DNA of 64,000 nt, taken from positions 1 through 64,000 of the forward strand of contig NZ_FOFF01000023.1 of NCBI RefSeq assembly GCF_900110755.1, given 5' to 3'. The notes below the pieces were generated by a model. The model saw only the letters and a list, made by a program, of their open reading frames with translations. It ran no database searches and was not told the DNA's origin. This document shows positions 33,781 to 43,057 of this stretch, in pieces. The stretch is from Streptomyces sp. yr375. GTDB lineage: Bacteria; Actinomycetota; Actinomycetes; Streptomycetales; Streptomycetaceae. Positions within the stretch are counted from its first letter, which is position 1. The number at the start of each line of letters is the position of its first letter. The position numbers were made by a program, and so were the translations under genes.

Positions 33781-34317
33781 CTAGGCGGAGATGCCGTCGA
33801 TCCGGGCCAGGGCGTCGTCCGCGCCGTACGGCTGCAAGTACGGCAGCCAGCGCGGATCCCTATGGCCCGTGCCGATGATGCGCCAGGCGAGGCCGGAGGG
33901 AGGGGCGGGTTTGTGGCGCAGCCGCCAGCCGATCTCGACGAGGTGCCGGTCGGCCTTGGTGTGGTTGCAGCGGCGGCAGGACGCCACGACGTTGTCCCAC
34001 ACGTGTTTGCCCCCGCGGCTGCGCGGGATGACGTGGTCGACGCTGGTTGCGACGCCACCGCAGTACATGCACCGGCCCCCGTCCCGGGCGAACAGCGCCC
34101 TGCGGGTGAGAGGAACGGGCCCCCGGTAGGGAACCCGGACGAATCGCTTGAGCCGGACCACGCTGGGTGCTGAAACCGTGACGGTCGCGCTGTGCATGAA
34201 GGCGCCGGATTCCTCCAGGGAGATCGCCTTGTTCTCCAGGACGAGGATGAGCGCGCGGCGGAGCGGTACGACGCCGAGGGGCTCGTACGACGCGTTGAGG
34301 ACCAGGACATGCGGCAC
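33781..34317 (-). CDS. HNH endonuclease family protein
   Basis: A 178-residue protein universally conserved in streptomycetes. The N-terminal half starts PHVLVLNASYEPLGVVPLRR. The HNH motif lies at the centre: CMYCGG supplies the first zinc cysteines, SVDHVIPRSRGGKHVWDN the catalytic His and Asn, and CRRCNHTKADR the second zinc pair and last histidine. HNH domains nick or cut DNA; the cellular role of this housekeeping version is not established. The open frame extends upstream to 34503, but GTG 34317 has AAGGAGG five bases before it and starts the conserved region. Confidence 0.85.
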   Translation of the reverse strand: MPHVLVLNASYEPLGVVPLRRALILVLENKAISLEESGAFMHSATVTVSAPSVVRLKRFVRVPYRGPVPLTRRALFARDGGRCMYCGGVATSVDHVIPRSRGGKHVWDNVVASCRRCNHTKADRHLVEIGWRLRHKPAPPSGLAWRIIGTGHRDPRWLPYLQPYGADDALARIDGISA

Positions 34318-34641
34318 GGATGCCTCCTTGGGCGTCGGCGGCGCGTGGCTCGCGCCGGGACGATCTGCAGTCAGTCTCTCCTCTTGCCTGGTGGACGCGC
34401 CACCATGTCCCGGTAACGGGCTGGGAGTGTTTTCGACCACACCCTGATGCATCCCCCGGATCATGGCCTGTTCAAGCACGGGTGAGGACCGTCTCTCCTT
34501 CACTCATCTCGCCGAACCACTCACAATGCCCCGTTAGTGTGGTGGTTCTGTCTGTCCGGTGACCTTTCCGTGACCTTGCGGCGCGTGTCGCCTTGACCCG
34601 CCGCGCCGGACGGAGCAGTGCAGCACCTGGAGGTACCTGCC

Positions 34642-35748
34642 GTGTCCTTGCCCGCCGTCCTACTGGCCGCCGGTTCGTCGCCGTCGCCGACTCCCTCGGA
34701 GTCGCCGACCACGGTGACGGTCCCGTCCTTGCAGGACGCCCAGGAGAGCGCGACGAACGCGGCTAGCTGGGTCGAGGAGAACTGGTCGACGTGGCTGGCG
34801 ATCGGCCTGCGGGTGCTGCTGATCGTGGTGATCGCGGTGGTGCTGAGAGTGGTGGTGCAGCGGTCGATCACCAAGCTGATCGACCGGATGAACCGCACGG
34901 TCGCGTCGGTCGACGGCACCTCGCTGGGCGGGCTGCTGGTCAACAACGAGCGGCGGCGGCAGCGCTCGCAGGCGATCGGCTCGGTGCTGCGTTCGGTGGC
35001 GAGTTTCCTGATCCTGGGCACGGCCGCGCTGATGGTGCTGGCCACCTTCGAGATCAATCTGGCCCCGCTGCTGGCCTCCGCCGGCGTCGCGGGCGTCGCG
35101 ATCGGTTTCGGGGCGCGCAACCTGGTCACCGACTTCCTCTCCGGCGTGTTCATGATCCTGGAGGACCAGTACGGCGTCGGCGACCAGATCGACGCGGGCG
35201 TGGCCTGCGGCGAGGTCATCGAGGTGGGGCTGCGGGTGACCAAGCTGCGCGGCGACAACGGCGAGATCTGGTACGTCCGCAACGGCGAGGTCAAGCGGAT
35301 CGGCAACCTCTCGCAGGGCTGGGCGACGGCCGGCGTCGACGTCACCGTCAAGGCGTCCGAGGACCTGCACCTGGTCAAGTCCACGCTGGACGAGATCGCC
35401 GAGAAGATGAGCAAGGAAGAGCCCTGGAACGAGCTCCTGTGGAGCCCGATCGAGGTCCTCGGCCTGGACAGCGTCCTGCTGGACTCGATGGTGGTCCGCG
35501 TCTCCGCGAAGACCATGCCGGGCAAGGCCCTCACGGTCGAGCGCGAGCTGCGCTGGCGCGTCAAGCGCGCCTTCGACGCCGCCGACATCCGCATCGTGGG
35601 CGGCGCGACCGCGCCCGCCACGGAGGACCCGGCCGACCCGACCGCCTCGGTCGCCGCGCCGTCCGCCTTCGCCAACGCGGACTCCCCGCAGTCGGCGGCG
35701 GCCACTCCGATCGCCCCGCAGCGCGCGACGACGCCTCCGGCGAAGTAA
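34642..35748 (+). CDS. MscS-family mechanosensitive channel
   Basis: A 368-residue small-conductance mechanosensitive channel protein. After a short N-terminal segment come three membrane helices; the pore-lining third helix has the Gly/Ala pattern PLLASAGVAGVAIGFGARNL. The beta domain follows (LEDQYGVGDQI ... IWYVRNGEVKRIGN) and then the alpha/beta domain and a disordered Ala/Pro tail of ~50 residues. It opens on membrane tension to release solutes during hypo-osmotic shock. GTG 34642 follows GGAGG; the earlier GTG at 34618 is less likely. A strong terminator follows at 35805-35840. Confidence 0.9.
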   Translation: MSLPAVLLAAGSSPSPTPSESPTTVTVPSLQDAQESATNAASWVEENWSTWLAIGLRVLLIVVIAVVLRVVVQRSITKLIDRMNRTVASVDGTSLGGLLVNNERRRQRSQAIGSVLRSVASFLILGTAALMVLATFEINLAPLLASAGVAGVAIGFGARNLVTDFLSGVFMILEDQYGVGDQIDAGVACGEVIEVGLRVTKLRGDNGEIWYVRNGEVKRIGNLSQGWATAGVDVTVKASEDLHLVKSTLDEIAEKMSKEEPWNELLWSPIEVLGLDSVLLDSMVVRVSAKTMPGKALTVERELRWRVKRAFDAADIRIVGGATAPATEDPADPTASVAAPSAFANADSPQSAAATPIAPQRATTPPAK

Positions 35749-35804
35749 CCCGCGCTCCACCCCCGCCTCACCCCCGCCTCATCCCCGTCCCATCCCCGTC
35801 TCAG

Positions 35805-35840
35805 CGCCCTTGAGGTAACGACTCCGTTGCCTCGGGGGCG
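35805..35840 (+). terminator. terminator after the mscS-like gene
   Basis: A 15-bp RNA stem (35805-35819 with 35826-35840, including three G-U pairs), 6-nt loop GACTCC, followed by TTTGTCGTTT. Confidence 0.75.
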
Positions 35841-35898
35841 TTTGTCGTTTCCCTTCTTGACGCCCCCTTCGCGCCGGGCTTACCTTCCCTTCCATCGA

Positions 35899-35913
35899 TA
35901 GGAAACTTTCCTA
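35899..35913. promoter_or_regulatory. CsnR-type operator palindrome
   Basis: TAGGAAA-C-TTTCCTA, a perfect 15-bp palindrome 84 bp before the ROK regulator start. AT-rich in a 72% GC background, it is of the type recognised by ROK regulators, and as I recall matches the operator reported for CsnR upstream of chitosanase genes. Likely autoregulation of the whole csn operon. Confidence 0.75.
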
Positions 35914-35997
35914 ACAATGATCGCGGATGACGGGAAGTGGACTTGTGTCCCGCGTCACTGAAAAGCTGTGCAGTTCAGAAAGGCAGGTGTCGACCCC

Positions 35998-37230
35998 ATG
36001 GCAGCAACCGCAGGACCCTCCGGAACCACCGGAACGCCGGGCACCCCGCGCGTCCTGCGTGCCATGAACGACCGCGCAGCCCTGGACCTCCTGCTGGCGC
36101 ACGGCCCCCTGTCCCGCACCCGCATCGGCAAGCTCACCGGCCTGTCGAAGCCCACCGCCTCCCAGCTCCTGGCCCGCCTGGAGGCGGCGGGACTGGTCCT
36201 GGCCACCGGCACCACCGAGGGCCGACCCGGCCCCAACGCCCAGCTCTACGAGGTCAACCCGGCCGCCGCGTACGCCGCCGGGCTGGACGTCACCCCCGAA
36301 CGCGTCCTCGCCGCCGTCGCCGACATCACCGGCCGCACGGTGGGCACGTACGAGGTGCCGACCCCCGGCAGGAAGACCGCCGGGGCCGTCGTACGGCAGG
36401 TCACCGACGCCCTCGACGGCGCGGTGAAGGCCGCGGGCCTCACCCGCGGCGACGTGCGGCGGCTCGTCGTCGCCACCCCCGGCGCTTTCGACCCCACCAC
36501 CGGTCGCCTGCGCTACGCCTCCCACCTGCCCGGCTGGCACGCCCCGACGCTGCTCGACGACCTCGCCGCAGCCCTGCCGATGCCCGTCGAGTACGAGAAC
36601 GACGTCAACCTCGCCGCCATCGCCGAACAACGGCTCGGCGCGGCCCGCGGCCACGAGGACTTCGTCCTCCTGTGGAACGAGGGCGGTCTCGGTGCCGCAC
36701 TCGTCCTCGGCGGCCGGCTGCACCGCGGCTGGACCGGCGGCGCGGGAGAGGTAGGTTTCCTGCCAGTTCCGGGCGCACCCCTGGTGCGGCAGGTAAAGAA
36801 AGCCAACAGTGGCGGTTTCCAGGAGCTGGCCGGCTCACAGGCCATCCCGCAGCTCGCCCTGGACCTCGGCATGAACGGCATCCCGTCCGGACCCTACGCC
36901 GAGGTCGCCGCCGCACTCGTCCAGCGGGCCGCCGCCGAGGACACGGTCCAGAACCGGCTGCTGCTCCAGACGTACGCGACCCGGCTCGCGACCGGTCTCG
37001 CCTCGCTCGTCTCCGTGCTCGACCCCGAACTCGTCGTCCTCAGCGGTGCCAGCCTGACCGCCGGCGGCGAGGTACTGCGCGCCCTCGTCCAGGACGAGCT
37101 GGAGGAACTGGCCGCGTCCCGGCCCAAGCTGGTCGTCGGCGACGTCATCGAACGGCCCGTGCTGCGCGGTGCGCTGGAGAGCGCGCTCGCGGCCACCCGC
37201 GACGAGGTCTTCGACACCACCGCACGCTGA
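35998..37230 (+). CDS. csnR: ROK-family transcriptional repressor of glucosamine-oligosaccharide use
   Basis: A 410-residue ROK (NagC/XylR) regulator. The N-terminal winged helix is LDLLLAHGPLSRTRIGKLTG-type with recognition helix LSKPTASQLLARLEAAGLV. The C-terminal sugar-binding ROK domain has NDVNLAAIAEQRLGAARG. The canonical ROK zinc-site cysteines are absent, as the corresponding segment reads VPGAPLVRQVKKAN. The following five genes (binding protein, two permeases, GH4 enzyme, sugar kinase) have the same order as the S. coelicolor csnR-K operon for chitosan-derived oligosaccharides, on which the symbol is based. ATG 35998 is preferred over GTG 35968. The TAGGAAA palindrome upstream is its probable operator. 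Confidence 0.82.
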   Translation: MAATAGPSGTTGTPGTPRVLRAMNDRAALDLLLAHGPLSRTRIGKLTGLSKPTASQLLARLEAAGLVLATGTTEGRPGPNAQLYEVNPAAAYAAGLDVTPERVLAAVADITGRTVGTYEVPTPGRKTAGAVVRQVTDALDGAVKAAGLTRGDVRRLVVATPGAFDPTTGRLRYASHLPGWHAPTLLDDLAAALPMPVEYENDVNLAAIAEQRLGAARGHEDFVLLWNEGGLGAALVLGGRLHRGWTGGAGEVGFLPVPGAPLVRQVKKANSGGFQELAGSQAIPQLALDLGMNGIPSGPYAEVAAALVQRAAAEDTVQNRLLLQTYATRLATGLASLVSVLDPELVVLSGASLTAGGEVLRALVQDELEELAASRPKLVVGDVIERPVLRGALESALAATRDEVFDTTAR

Positions 37231-37324
37231 CCCCGGCCACCTCCTCTTCCCCCTCCCCTTAGACCCCTCTCGCCTCACCCCTCACCTCTCTCCTCACCCT
37301 CCCCTGTCCCTGGAAGGCTCCGCC

Positions 37325-38677
37325 ATGCCCACACGCATACCCGAAGTAGTCCGAAAGGCGGCTTTTGCCCTCACCGCCTCCACGGCACTGCTCCTGTCCA
37401 CCACCGCCTGTACCGGCCAGGCGGCATCCTCCGGCGCGGGCGACGACGCGTCGAAGGAACAGACCATCACCTTCTGGCACGCCTGGAGCGCGCCGAACGA
37501 GGTGAAGGCCGTGAAGGCGCTGGTCGCCGGCTTCGAGAAGGCGCACCCCAACATCCATGTCGACGTCGTCGGGAACATGACCGACGACAAGATCAACCAG
37601 GCGCTGCGGGCGGGCGGCAGCACCGCGCCCGACGTGATCTCGTCGTTCACCACCAACAACGTCGGCAAGTTCTGCTCGTCCGGCGCGCTGGTCGACCTCA
37701 ACCCGCTGTTCAAGAAGGCGGCCATCGACCCGGGCACCACCTTCCCGAAGGCGATGAGCGAGTACACCGAGTACGACGGGAACCGCTGCGCCGTGCCGCT
37801 GCTGGGCGACGCCTACGGCCTCTACTACAACAAGACCGCGTTCCAGAAGGCGGGCATCACCGCCCCGCCGAAGACCTGGTCCGAGTTCGAGGCCGACGCC
37901 AAGAAGCTGACGATCACCCAGGGCGACACGTACAAGCAGCTCGGGTTCATGCCGAACTACCACGGCTGGGAGGCGACGACCGAGCACTACATGGGCCAGT
38001 TCGGGCCGACGTACTTCGACTCGTCCGGCAAGTCGACGGTCGCCACCGACCCGGCCGTCGCGGGCGCCTTCACGCTCCAGAAGCAACTGGTCGACGAGCT
38101 GGGCGGGTTCAAGAAGCTGGAGAAGTTCCGGGCCGGGCTCGGTGACGAGTGGGGGCCGAAGCACCCCTTCCACACCGGCCAGGTGGCCATGCAACTGGAC
38201 GGCGAGTGGCGTCTCGGGATGGCCCTGGACGCCAAGCCCGGCTTCGAGATCGGCGTCGCCCCGCTGCCCGTGCCCGACGACCAGGCCGATCGGTACGGCC
38301 GCGGCTACATCACCGGCACCATCGCCGGTATCGCCGCCACCAGCAAGAAGCAGGCCGCGGCCTGGGAACTGGTGAAGTACATGACCACCGACACGGCCGC
38401 GGTGGTCGCCTTCTCCAACGCCATCCACAACGTGCCGTCCACGCTGGCCGCGCTGAAGTCGCCGGACCTGAAGTACGACCCGCGCTTCAAGACCTTCCTC
38501 GACATCGCCGCGAACCCGAACTCGACGACCGCCCCCGCCTCGGTCAACGGCGGCGTCTACCTCACCACCATCCAGCAGCTCGGCTACGACTACGAGAGCG
38601 GCAAGGTCACCGACCTGAAGGCGGGCCTGACGAAGGCTGCCGCGCAGATCGACACGGACATCGCGCAGGCGAAGTAG
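37325..38677 (+). CDS. csnE: sugar ABC transporter substrate-binding lipoprotein
   Basis: A 450-residue family 1 solute-binding protein. The signal peptide ends in lipobox STTAC with lipidated C29, and the mature protein starts with ITFWHAWSAPNEVKAVKALV, the typical sugar-binding N-lobe. It captures glucosamine oligosaccharides, judging from operon context. It follows csnR after 94 bp containing a C-rich leader and precedes csnF by 2 bp. No ATPase gene is in the operon; the shared MsiK ATPase, encoded elsewhere in streptomycetes, presumably serves it (established for other sugar importers, inferred here). Confidence 0.88.
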   Translation: MPTRIPEVVRKAAFALTASTALLLSTTACTGQAASSGAGDDASKEQTITFWHAWSAPNEVKAVKALVAGFEKAHPNIHVDVVGNMTDDKINQALRAGGSTAPDVISSFTTNNVGKFCSSGALVDLNPLFKKAAIDPGTTFPKAMSEYTEYDGNRCAVPLLGDAYGLYYNKTAFQKAGITAPPKTWSEFEADAKKLTITQGDTYKQLGFMPNYHGWEATTEHYMGQFGPTYFDSSGKSTVATDPAVAGAFTLQKQLVDELGGFKKLEKFRAGLGDEWGPKHPFHTGQVAMQLDGEWRLGMALDAKPGFEIGVAPLPVPDDQADRYGRGYITGTIAGIAATSKKQAAAWELVKYMTTDTAAVVAFSNAIHNVPSTLAALKSPDLKYDPRFKTFLDIAANPNSTTAPASVNGGVYLTTIQQLGYDYESGKVTDLKAGLTKAAAQIDTDIAQAK

Positions 38678-38679
38678 CG

Positions 38680-39654
38680 ATGAGCGCACTCACGTCGACG
38701 ACGACGTCGAAGCGGCGCTCGCCCGGCCTCGCCGCGAAGCAGCGGAAACAGGCCCTGCGCACGCTCGCCTTCCTCTCCCCCTGGCTGATCGGTTTCGCGG
38801 TCTTCTTCGCGTACCCGATGATCTCGACGGTCTACTTCTCGTTCATGCACTACGACGGCTTCCAGCCGCCGACCTGGAGCGGGGCGAAGAACTGGACGTA
38901 CGTCTTCGAGCACTACCCGCTCTTCTGGCCCGCCCTGCGCAACACCCTCTGGCTGGTCGTGATCATGGTGACGACGCGGGTCCTGTTCGGGCTCGGGATC
39001 GGCATGCTGATCACGAAGATCAAGACCGGTACGGGCGTCTTCCGGACCCTCTTCTACCTGCCCTACCTGGCCCCGCCGGTCGCGGCGACGATGGCGTTCG
39101 CGTTCCTCCTCAACCCCGGTACGGGCCCGGTCAACTCGATCCTGGAGAGGATCGGCATCCCGGCCCCGGGCTGGTTCAACGACCCGGACTGGTCCAAGCC
39201 GGCCCTCACCCTGATGTTCCTGTGGGGCATCGGCGACCTGATGGTCATCTTCATGGCCGCGCTGCTCGACGTGCCGAAGGAGCAGTACGAGGCGGCGGAA
39301 CTGGACGGCGCGTCGGCGTGGCAGCGGTTCCGGTTCGTCACCCTTCCCAACATTTCACCGATCATCATGTTCGCGGTCGTCACCGGCGTCATCGCGGCGA
39401 TGCAGTGCTACACGCAGCCGCTCGTCGCCGGAAAGGTCGCCTCGGGCGTGATCCAGGGCGCGGGCACCATGTTCGAGCCCGGCTACCCCGAGCACTCCAC
39501 GCTCACCCTCCCCCAACTCGTCTACAACCTCGGCTTCCAGCGCTTCGACTACGGCTCCGCCTGTGTCGTCGCCCTGGTCCTGTTCGCCCTGTCGATGGCG
39601 TTCACCGCGCTGTTGATGAGGCGCCGGGGCGGCCTCATCCAGGCAGGTGACTGA
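38680..39654 (+). CDS. csnF: sugar ABC transporter permease (MalF-like)
   Basis: A 324-residue inner-membrane permease with six helices. The ATPase-docking EAA loop is AAELDGASAWQRFRFVTLPN, and the N-terminal LAFLSPWLIGFAVFFAYPM is the usual MalF-type opening. It forms the channel with CsnG. Its ATG is two bases after the csnE stop, and its end lies one base before the csnG start, showing strict co-translation. Confidence 0.88.
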   Translation: MSALTSTTTSKRRSPGLAAKQRKQALRTLAFLSPWLIGFAVFFAYPMISTVYFSFMHYDGFQPPTWSGAKNWTYVFEHYPLFWPALRNTLWLVVIMVTTRVLFGLGIGMLITKIKTGTGVFRTLFYLPYLAPPVAATMAFAFLLNPGTGPVNSILERIGIPAPGWFNDPDWSKPALTLMFLWGIGDLMVIFMAALLDVPKEQYEAAELDGASAWQRFRFVTLPNISPIIMFAVVTGVIAAMQCYTQPLVAGKVASGVIQGAGTMFEPGYPEHSTLTLPQLVYNLGFQRFDYGSACVVALVLFALSMAFTALLMRRRGGLIQAGD

Positions 39655-39655
39655 C

Positions 39656-40603
39656 ATGGCCCAGCACATGGCCCCGGACACGGCCCAGAACACGGTCCAC
39701 GTACCGGAACAGGAACGGGAACGGCCGGTGGGGTCGCAGTCGCAGGACCCGGCCTCGCCCGCCGAGCGCACCGCGCGCCGCAAGGCGCTCCTCGAATGGG
39801 TCGCGATCCACTCCCTCGGCGTCGCGGCGGCCCTCTTCTTCGTCCTGCCCTTCGTGTTCGTCTTCCTGACCTCCCTGATGAGCGACTCCCAGGCGCTCAG
39901 CCGGGACCTGATCCCGCACACCTGGGAGTGGGCCAACTACCGGAAGGTCTTCGACACCCCGGGCTTCCTCACCTGGTGGAAGAACACGCTGCTCTACGCG
40001 GGACTGGGAACAGTCCTTACCGTCGTGTCGTCCGTCCCCGTGGCGTACGCGCTGGCCAAGTTCCGCTTCCGGGGCCGCAATGTGACGCTCATGCTGGTGA
40101 TCTCGATGATGATGCTGCCTCCCCAGGTGGTCGTCATCCCGATGTACCTGTTCTGGGCGAAGCAGCTCGACCTGTCGGGCACCCTGTGGCCGATGATCAT
40201 CCCGCTGGCGTTCGGCGACGCGTTCTCGATCTTCCTGCTGCGCCAGTTCCTGATGACGATCCCGAACGAGTACCTGGACGCGGCGAAGGTGGACGGCTGC
40301 GGCGACCTGCGCATCCTGCTGAAGGTGGTGCTGCCGATGGCCAAGCCCGGCATCGCCGCCGTCGCCCTCTTCCAGTTCTTCAACGCCTGGAACGACTACT
40401 TCGGCCCGCAGATCTACGCCTCCGAGAACCCGGGCGCGTGGACCCTCTCCTACGCGCTGGAGTCCTTCAAGGGCGCGCACCACACCGACTGGAACCTCAC
40501 CATGGCGGCCACCGTGCTGGTCATGGCCCCCGTGATCCTCGTGTTCTTCTTCGCGCAGAAGGCGTTCGTCGAAGGTGTCACCCTCACCGGAGTAAAGGGT
40601 TAA
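39656..40603 (+). CDS. csnG: sugar ABC transporter permease (MalG-like)
   Basis: A 315-residue permease with six helices. The EAA loop is DAAKVDGCGDLRILLKVVLP and the C-terminal YFGPQIYASENPGAWTLSYA is MalG-like. The N-terminal ~45 residues are a polar, charged tail. ATG 39656 has AGGTGA at proper spacing; a GTG at 39647 in frame would start inside the csnF stop region and is less likely. It pairs with CsnF. Confidence 0.87.
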   Translation: MAQHMAPDTAQNTVHVPEQERERPVGSQSQDPASPAERTARRKALLEWVAIHSLGVAAALFFVLPFVFVFLTSLMSDSQALSRDLIPHTWEWANYRKVFDTPGFLTWWKNTLLYAGLGTVLTVVSSVPVAYALAKFRFRGRNVTLMLVISMMMLPPQVVVIPMYLFWAKQLDLSGTLWPMIIPLAFGDAFSIFLLRQFLMTIPNEYLDAAKVDGCGDLRILLKVVLPMAKPGIAAVALFQFFNAWNDYFGPQIYASENPGAWTLSYALESFKGAHHTDWNLTMAATVLVMAPVILVFFFAQKAFVEGVTLTGVKG

Positions 40604-40609
40604 CAAGGT

Positions 40610-41875
40610 ATGAAACTCACCGTGGTCGGCGGCGGCTCGACCTACACCCCCGAACTGATCGACGGCTTCGCACGCCTACGCGACACCCTCCCCGTCGAGG
40701 AACTGGTCCTGGTCGACCCGGCGGCCGACCGGCTGGAGCTGGTGGGCGGTCTGGCGCGGCGCATCTTCGCCCGCCAGGACCACCCCGGCCGGATCGTCAC
40801 CACCTCCGACCTGGACGCGGCCGTCGAGGGCGCCGACGCCGTCCTGCTCCAGCTCCGCGTGGGCGGCCAGGCGGCGCGCCAGGAGGACGAGACATGGCCC
40901 CTGGAGTGCGGCTGCGTCGGCCAGGAGACGACCGGTGCGGGCGGCCTCGCCAAGGCGCTGCGCACCGTCCCGGTGGTCCTCGACATCGCCGAGCGGGTGC
41001 GCCGCACCAACCCCGACGCCTGGATCATCGACTTCACCAACCCGGTCGGCATCGTCACCCGCGCCCTGCTCCAGGCCGGCCACAAGGCGGTCGGCCTGTG
41101 CAACGTGGCGATCGGCCTCCAGCGCAAGTTCGCCGCGCTCCTCGGCGTCACCCCGGCCGACGTCCACCTGGACCACGTGGGCCTCAACCACCTCACCTGG
41201 GAGACGGGGGTGCGCCTGAACGGCCCCGAGGGCGAGGACGTCCTGCCCGGCCTCCTCACCGCCCACGGCGACACGATCGCCGCCGACCTGCGGCTGCCCC
41301 GCCCCCTCCTGGACCTGCTGGGCGTCGTCCCGTCGTACTACCTGCGCTACTACTACGCGCACGACGAGGTCGTACGGGAACTGCGCACCAAGCCGTCCCG
41401 GGCGGCGGAAGTGGCCGCCATGGAGAGCGAGTTGCTGTCGCTGTACGCCGATCCGGCGCTGGCCGAGAAGCCCGCGCTGCTGGCGAAGCGCGGCGGCGCG
41501 TTCTACTCGGAGGCGGCGGTGGATCTGGCAGCCGCCCTGCTCACCGGCTCCGGCAGCCCCCACCAGGTGGTCAACACTCTTAACAACGGCACGCTGCCCT
41601 TCCTGCCGGACGACGCGGTGATCGAGGTCCAGGCGGCGGTGGGGTCCAAGGGCGCGGCCCCGCTCCCGGTGGCGCCGGTGGACCCGCTGTACGCGGGCCT
41701 GATGGCGAACGTCACGGCCTACGAGGACCTGGCCCTGGACGCGGCCCTGCGCGGCGGCCGGGAGCGCGTCTTCAAGGCGCTCCTCTCGCACCCCCTGATC
41801 GGCCAGTACGAGTACGCCGAGCGACTGACCGACCAACTCGTCTCGCACAACCGGGAGCACCTCGCGTGGGCCTGA
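40610..41875 (+). CDS. csnH: GH4 family glycosidase (6-phospho-beta-glucosidase-like)
   Basis: A 421-residue NAD- and Mn-dependent family 4 glycoside hydrolase. The nucleotide motif is VVGGGSTYTPEL, followed by GQETTGAGG, the metal-binding Cys of LCNVAIG and the metal/catalytic His of GLNHLTWET. The family cleaves glycosides by an oxidation-elimination route and can act on glucosamine disaccharides. Located between the permeases and the sugar kinase, it should hydrolyse imported glucosamine oligosaccharides in the cytoplasm. Its last 10 bp overlap the kinase start. Confidence 0.88.
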   Translation: MKLTVVGGGSTYTPELIDGFARLRDTLPVEELVLVDPAADRLELVGGLARRIFARQDHPGRIVTTSDLDAAVEGADAVLLQLRVGGQAARQEDETWPLECGCVGQETTGAGGLAKALRTVPVVLDIAERVRRTNPDAWIIDFTNPVGIVTRALLQAGHKAVGLCNVAIGLQRKFAALLGVTPADVHLDHVGLNHLTWETGVRLNGPEGEDVLPGLLTAHGDTIAADLRLPRPLLDLLGVVPSYYLRYYYAHDEVVRELRTKPSRAAEVAAMESELLSLYADPALAEKPALLAKRGGAFYSEAAVDLAAALLTGSGSPHQVVNTLNNGTLPFLPDDAVIEVQAAVGSKGAAPLPVAPVDPLYAGLMANVTAYEDLALDAALRGGRERVFKALLSHPLIGQYEYAERLTDQLVSHNREHLAWA

Positions 41876-42840
41876 CGGCAAGTGTGCTCGCCATCGACGC
41901 GGGCAACAGCAAGACCGACGTCGCGGTCGTGGCGCCCGACGGGGAAGTCCTCGGCACGGCCCGCGGCGGCGGCTTCCGGCCGCCCGCCGTGGGGGTGGCG
42001 GCGGCGGTGGACGCCCTCGCCGACACCGTCACGCGCGCGTACCGGGCCGCGGGCGTCACGACGGCGACCCATGTCTCCGCGTGTCTGGCCAACGCCGATC
42101 TGCCGGTCGAGGAGGAGCAGTTGGCGGCGGCCCTGCACGCGCGCGCGTGGGGCGACTCCGTGGACGTCCGCAACGACACCTTCGCGATCCTGCGGGCCGG
42201 CGTGGCCGACCCGCGGGGCGTGGCCGTGGTGTGCGGGGCCGGCATCAACTGCGTGGGCATGCGCCCCGACGGCCGCACGGCCCGCTTCCCGGCCCTCGGC
42301 CGCCTCTCCGGCGACTGGGGCGGCGGCTGGGGGCTGGCCGAGGAGGCCGTGTGGCACGCGGCGCGGGCGGAGGACGGCCGGGGCGGCCCCACGGCCCTGA
42401 CGCACACCCTCCCGGCCCACTTCGGGCTGCCGACCATGTACGCCCTGATCGAGTCGCTGCACCTGGAGCACATCCCCGCGTCCCGCCGCCACGAACTGAC
42501 CCCGGTCCTCTTCGCGACGGCCACGGAGGGCGACCCGGTGGCCCGCGCGCTCGTCGACCGCCTGGCCCAGGAAGTGGCAACGATGGCAACAGTCGCCCTG
42601 ACCCGCCTGCAACTGCTGGAGGAGGAAACCCCGGTACTGCTCGGCGGAGGCGTCCTGACTGCGGGGCACGCGCAGTTGGACGACGGAGTGCGGGAACTGC
42701 TGGCGGCCGGCGCGCCCAAGGCGGTGCCGAGCGTGGTGCGCGCGCGTCCGGTGCTCGGGGCGGCGCTCCTCGGCCTCGACAGACTGGGAGCGGGGACGGA
42801 GGCACAGGAAAAGACACGGCGCCATTTCGACGCGGGCTGA
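41866..42840 (+). CDS. csnK: BadF/BcrA-type N-acetylglucosamine/glucosamine kinase
   Basis: A 324-residue ASKHA-fold sugar kinase. The phosphate-1 loop is VLAIDAGNSKTDVAVV, the second motif VVCGAGINCVG, and the catalytic Asp is in GDWGGGWGLAEEAV. It phosphorylates the monosaccharide released by CsnH; related enzymes act on glucosamine or N-acetylglucosamine. The GTG at 41866 overlaps the csnH stop. It is the last gene of the csn operon; a run of degenerate 14-bp repeats follows at 42846. Confidence 0.88.
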   Translation: MGLTASVLAIDAGNSKTDVAVVAPDGEVLGTARGGGFRPPAVGVAAAVDALADTVTRAYRAAGVTTATHVSACLANADLPVEEEQLAAALHARAWGDSVDVRNDTFAILRAGVADPRGVAVVCGAGINCVGMRPDGRTARFPALGRLSGDWGGGWGLAEEAVWHAARAEDGRGGPTALTHTLPAHFGLPTMYALIESLHLEHIPASRRHELTPVLFATATEGDPVARALVDRLAQEVATMATVALTRLQLLEEETPVLLGGGVLTAGHAQLDDGVRELLAAGAPKAVPSVVRARPVLGAALLGLDRLGAGTEAQEKTRRHFDAG

Positions 42841-42845
42841 GCGCA

Positions 42846-42902
42846 CCCCCGAACAGCACGCCCCGAACAGCACGCTCAGAACAACGCGCCCCCGAACACA
42901 AC
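42846..42902. repeat. degenerate 14-bp tandem repeat after csnK
   Basis: Four tandem units based on CCCCGAACAGCACG (42847-42860, 42861-42874, then two decayed copies to 42902). They share period and the GAACAGC core with the repeat at 9569-9623. No hairpin can be formed; a second, unrelated spot in the 217-bp gap is the near-palindrome GATCTGATCAAGATC at 42966-42980. Confidence 0.65.
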
Positions 42903-43057
42903 ACAAGCCCCCACAAAGGAACCGATCCCTCCCCCCAGACGTATTCATGAACAGGGCTGACTGCGATCTGATCAAGATCCAGTGAAGGCCGGTGCGCACA
43001 ACACCTCCCGCCAGCGATACTTGCCGACGGGAGCTGACCACGGGGGAGGTCAAAACA

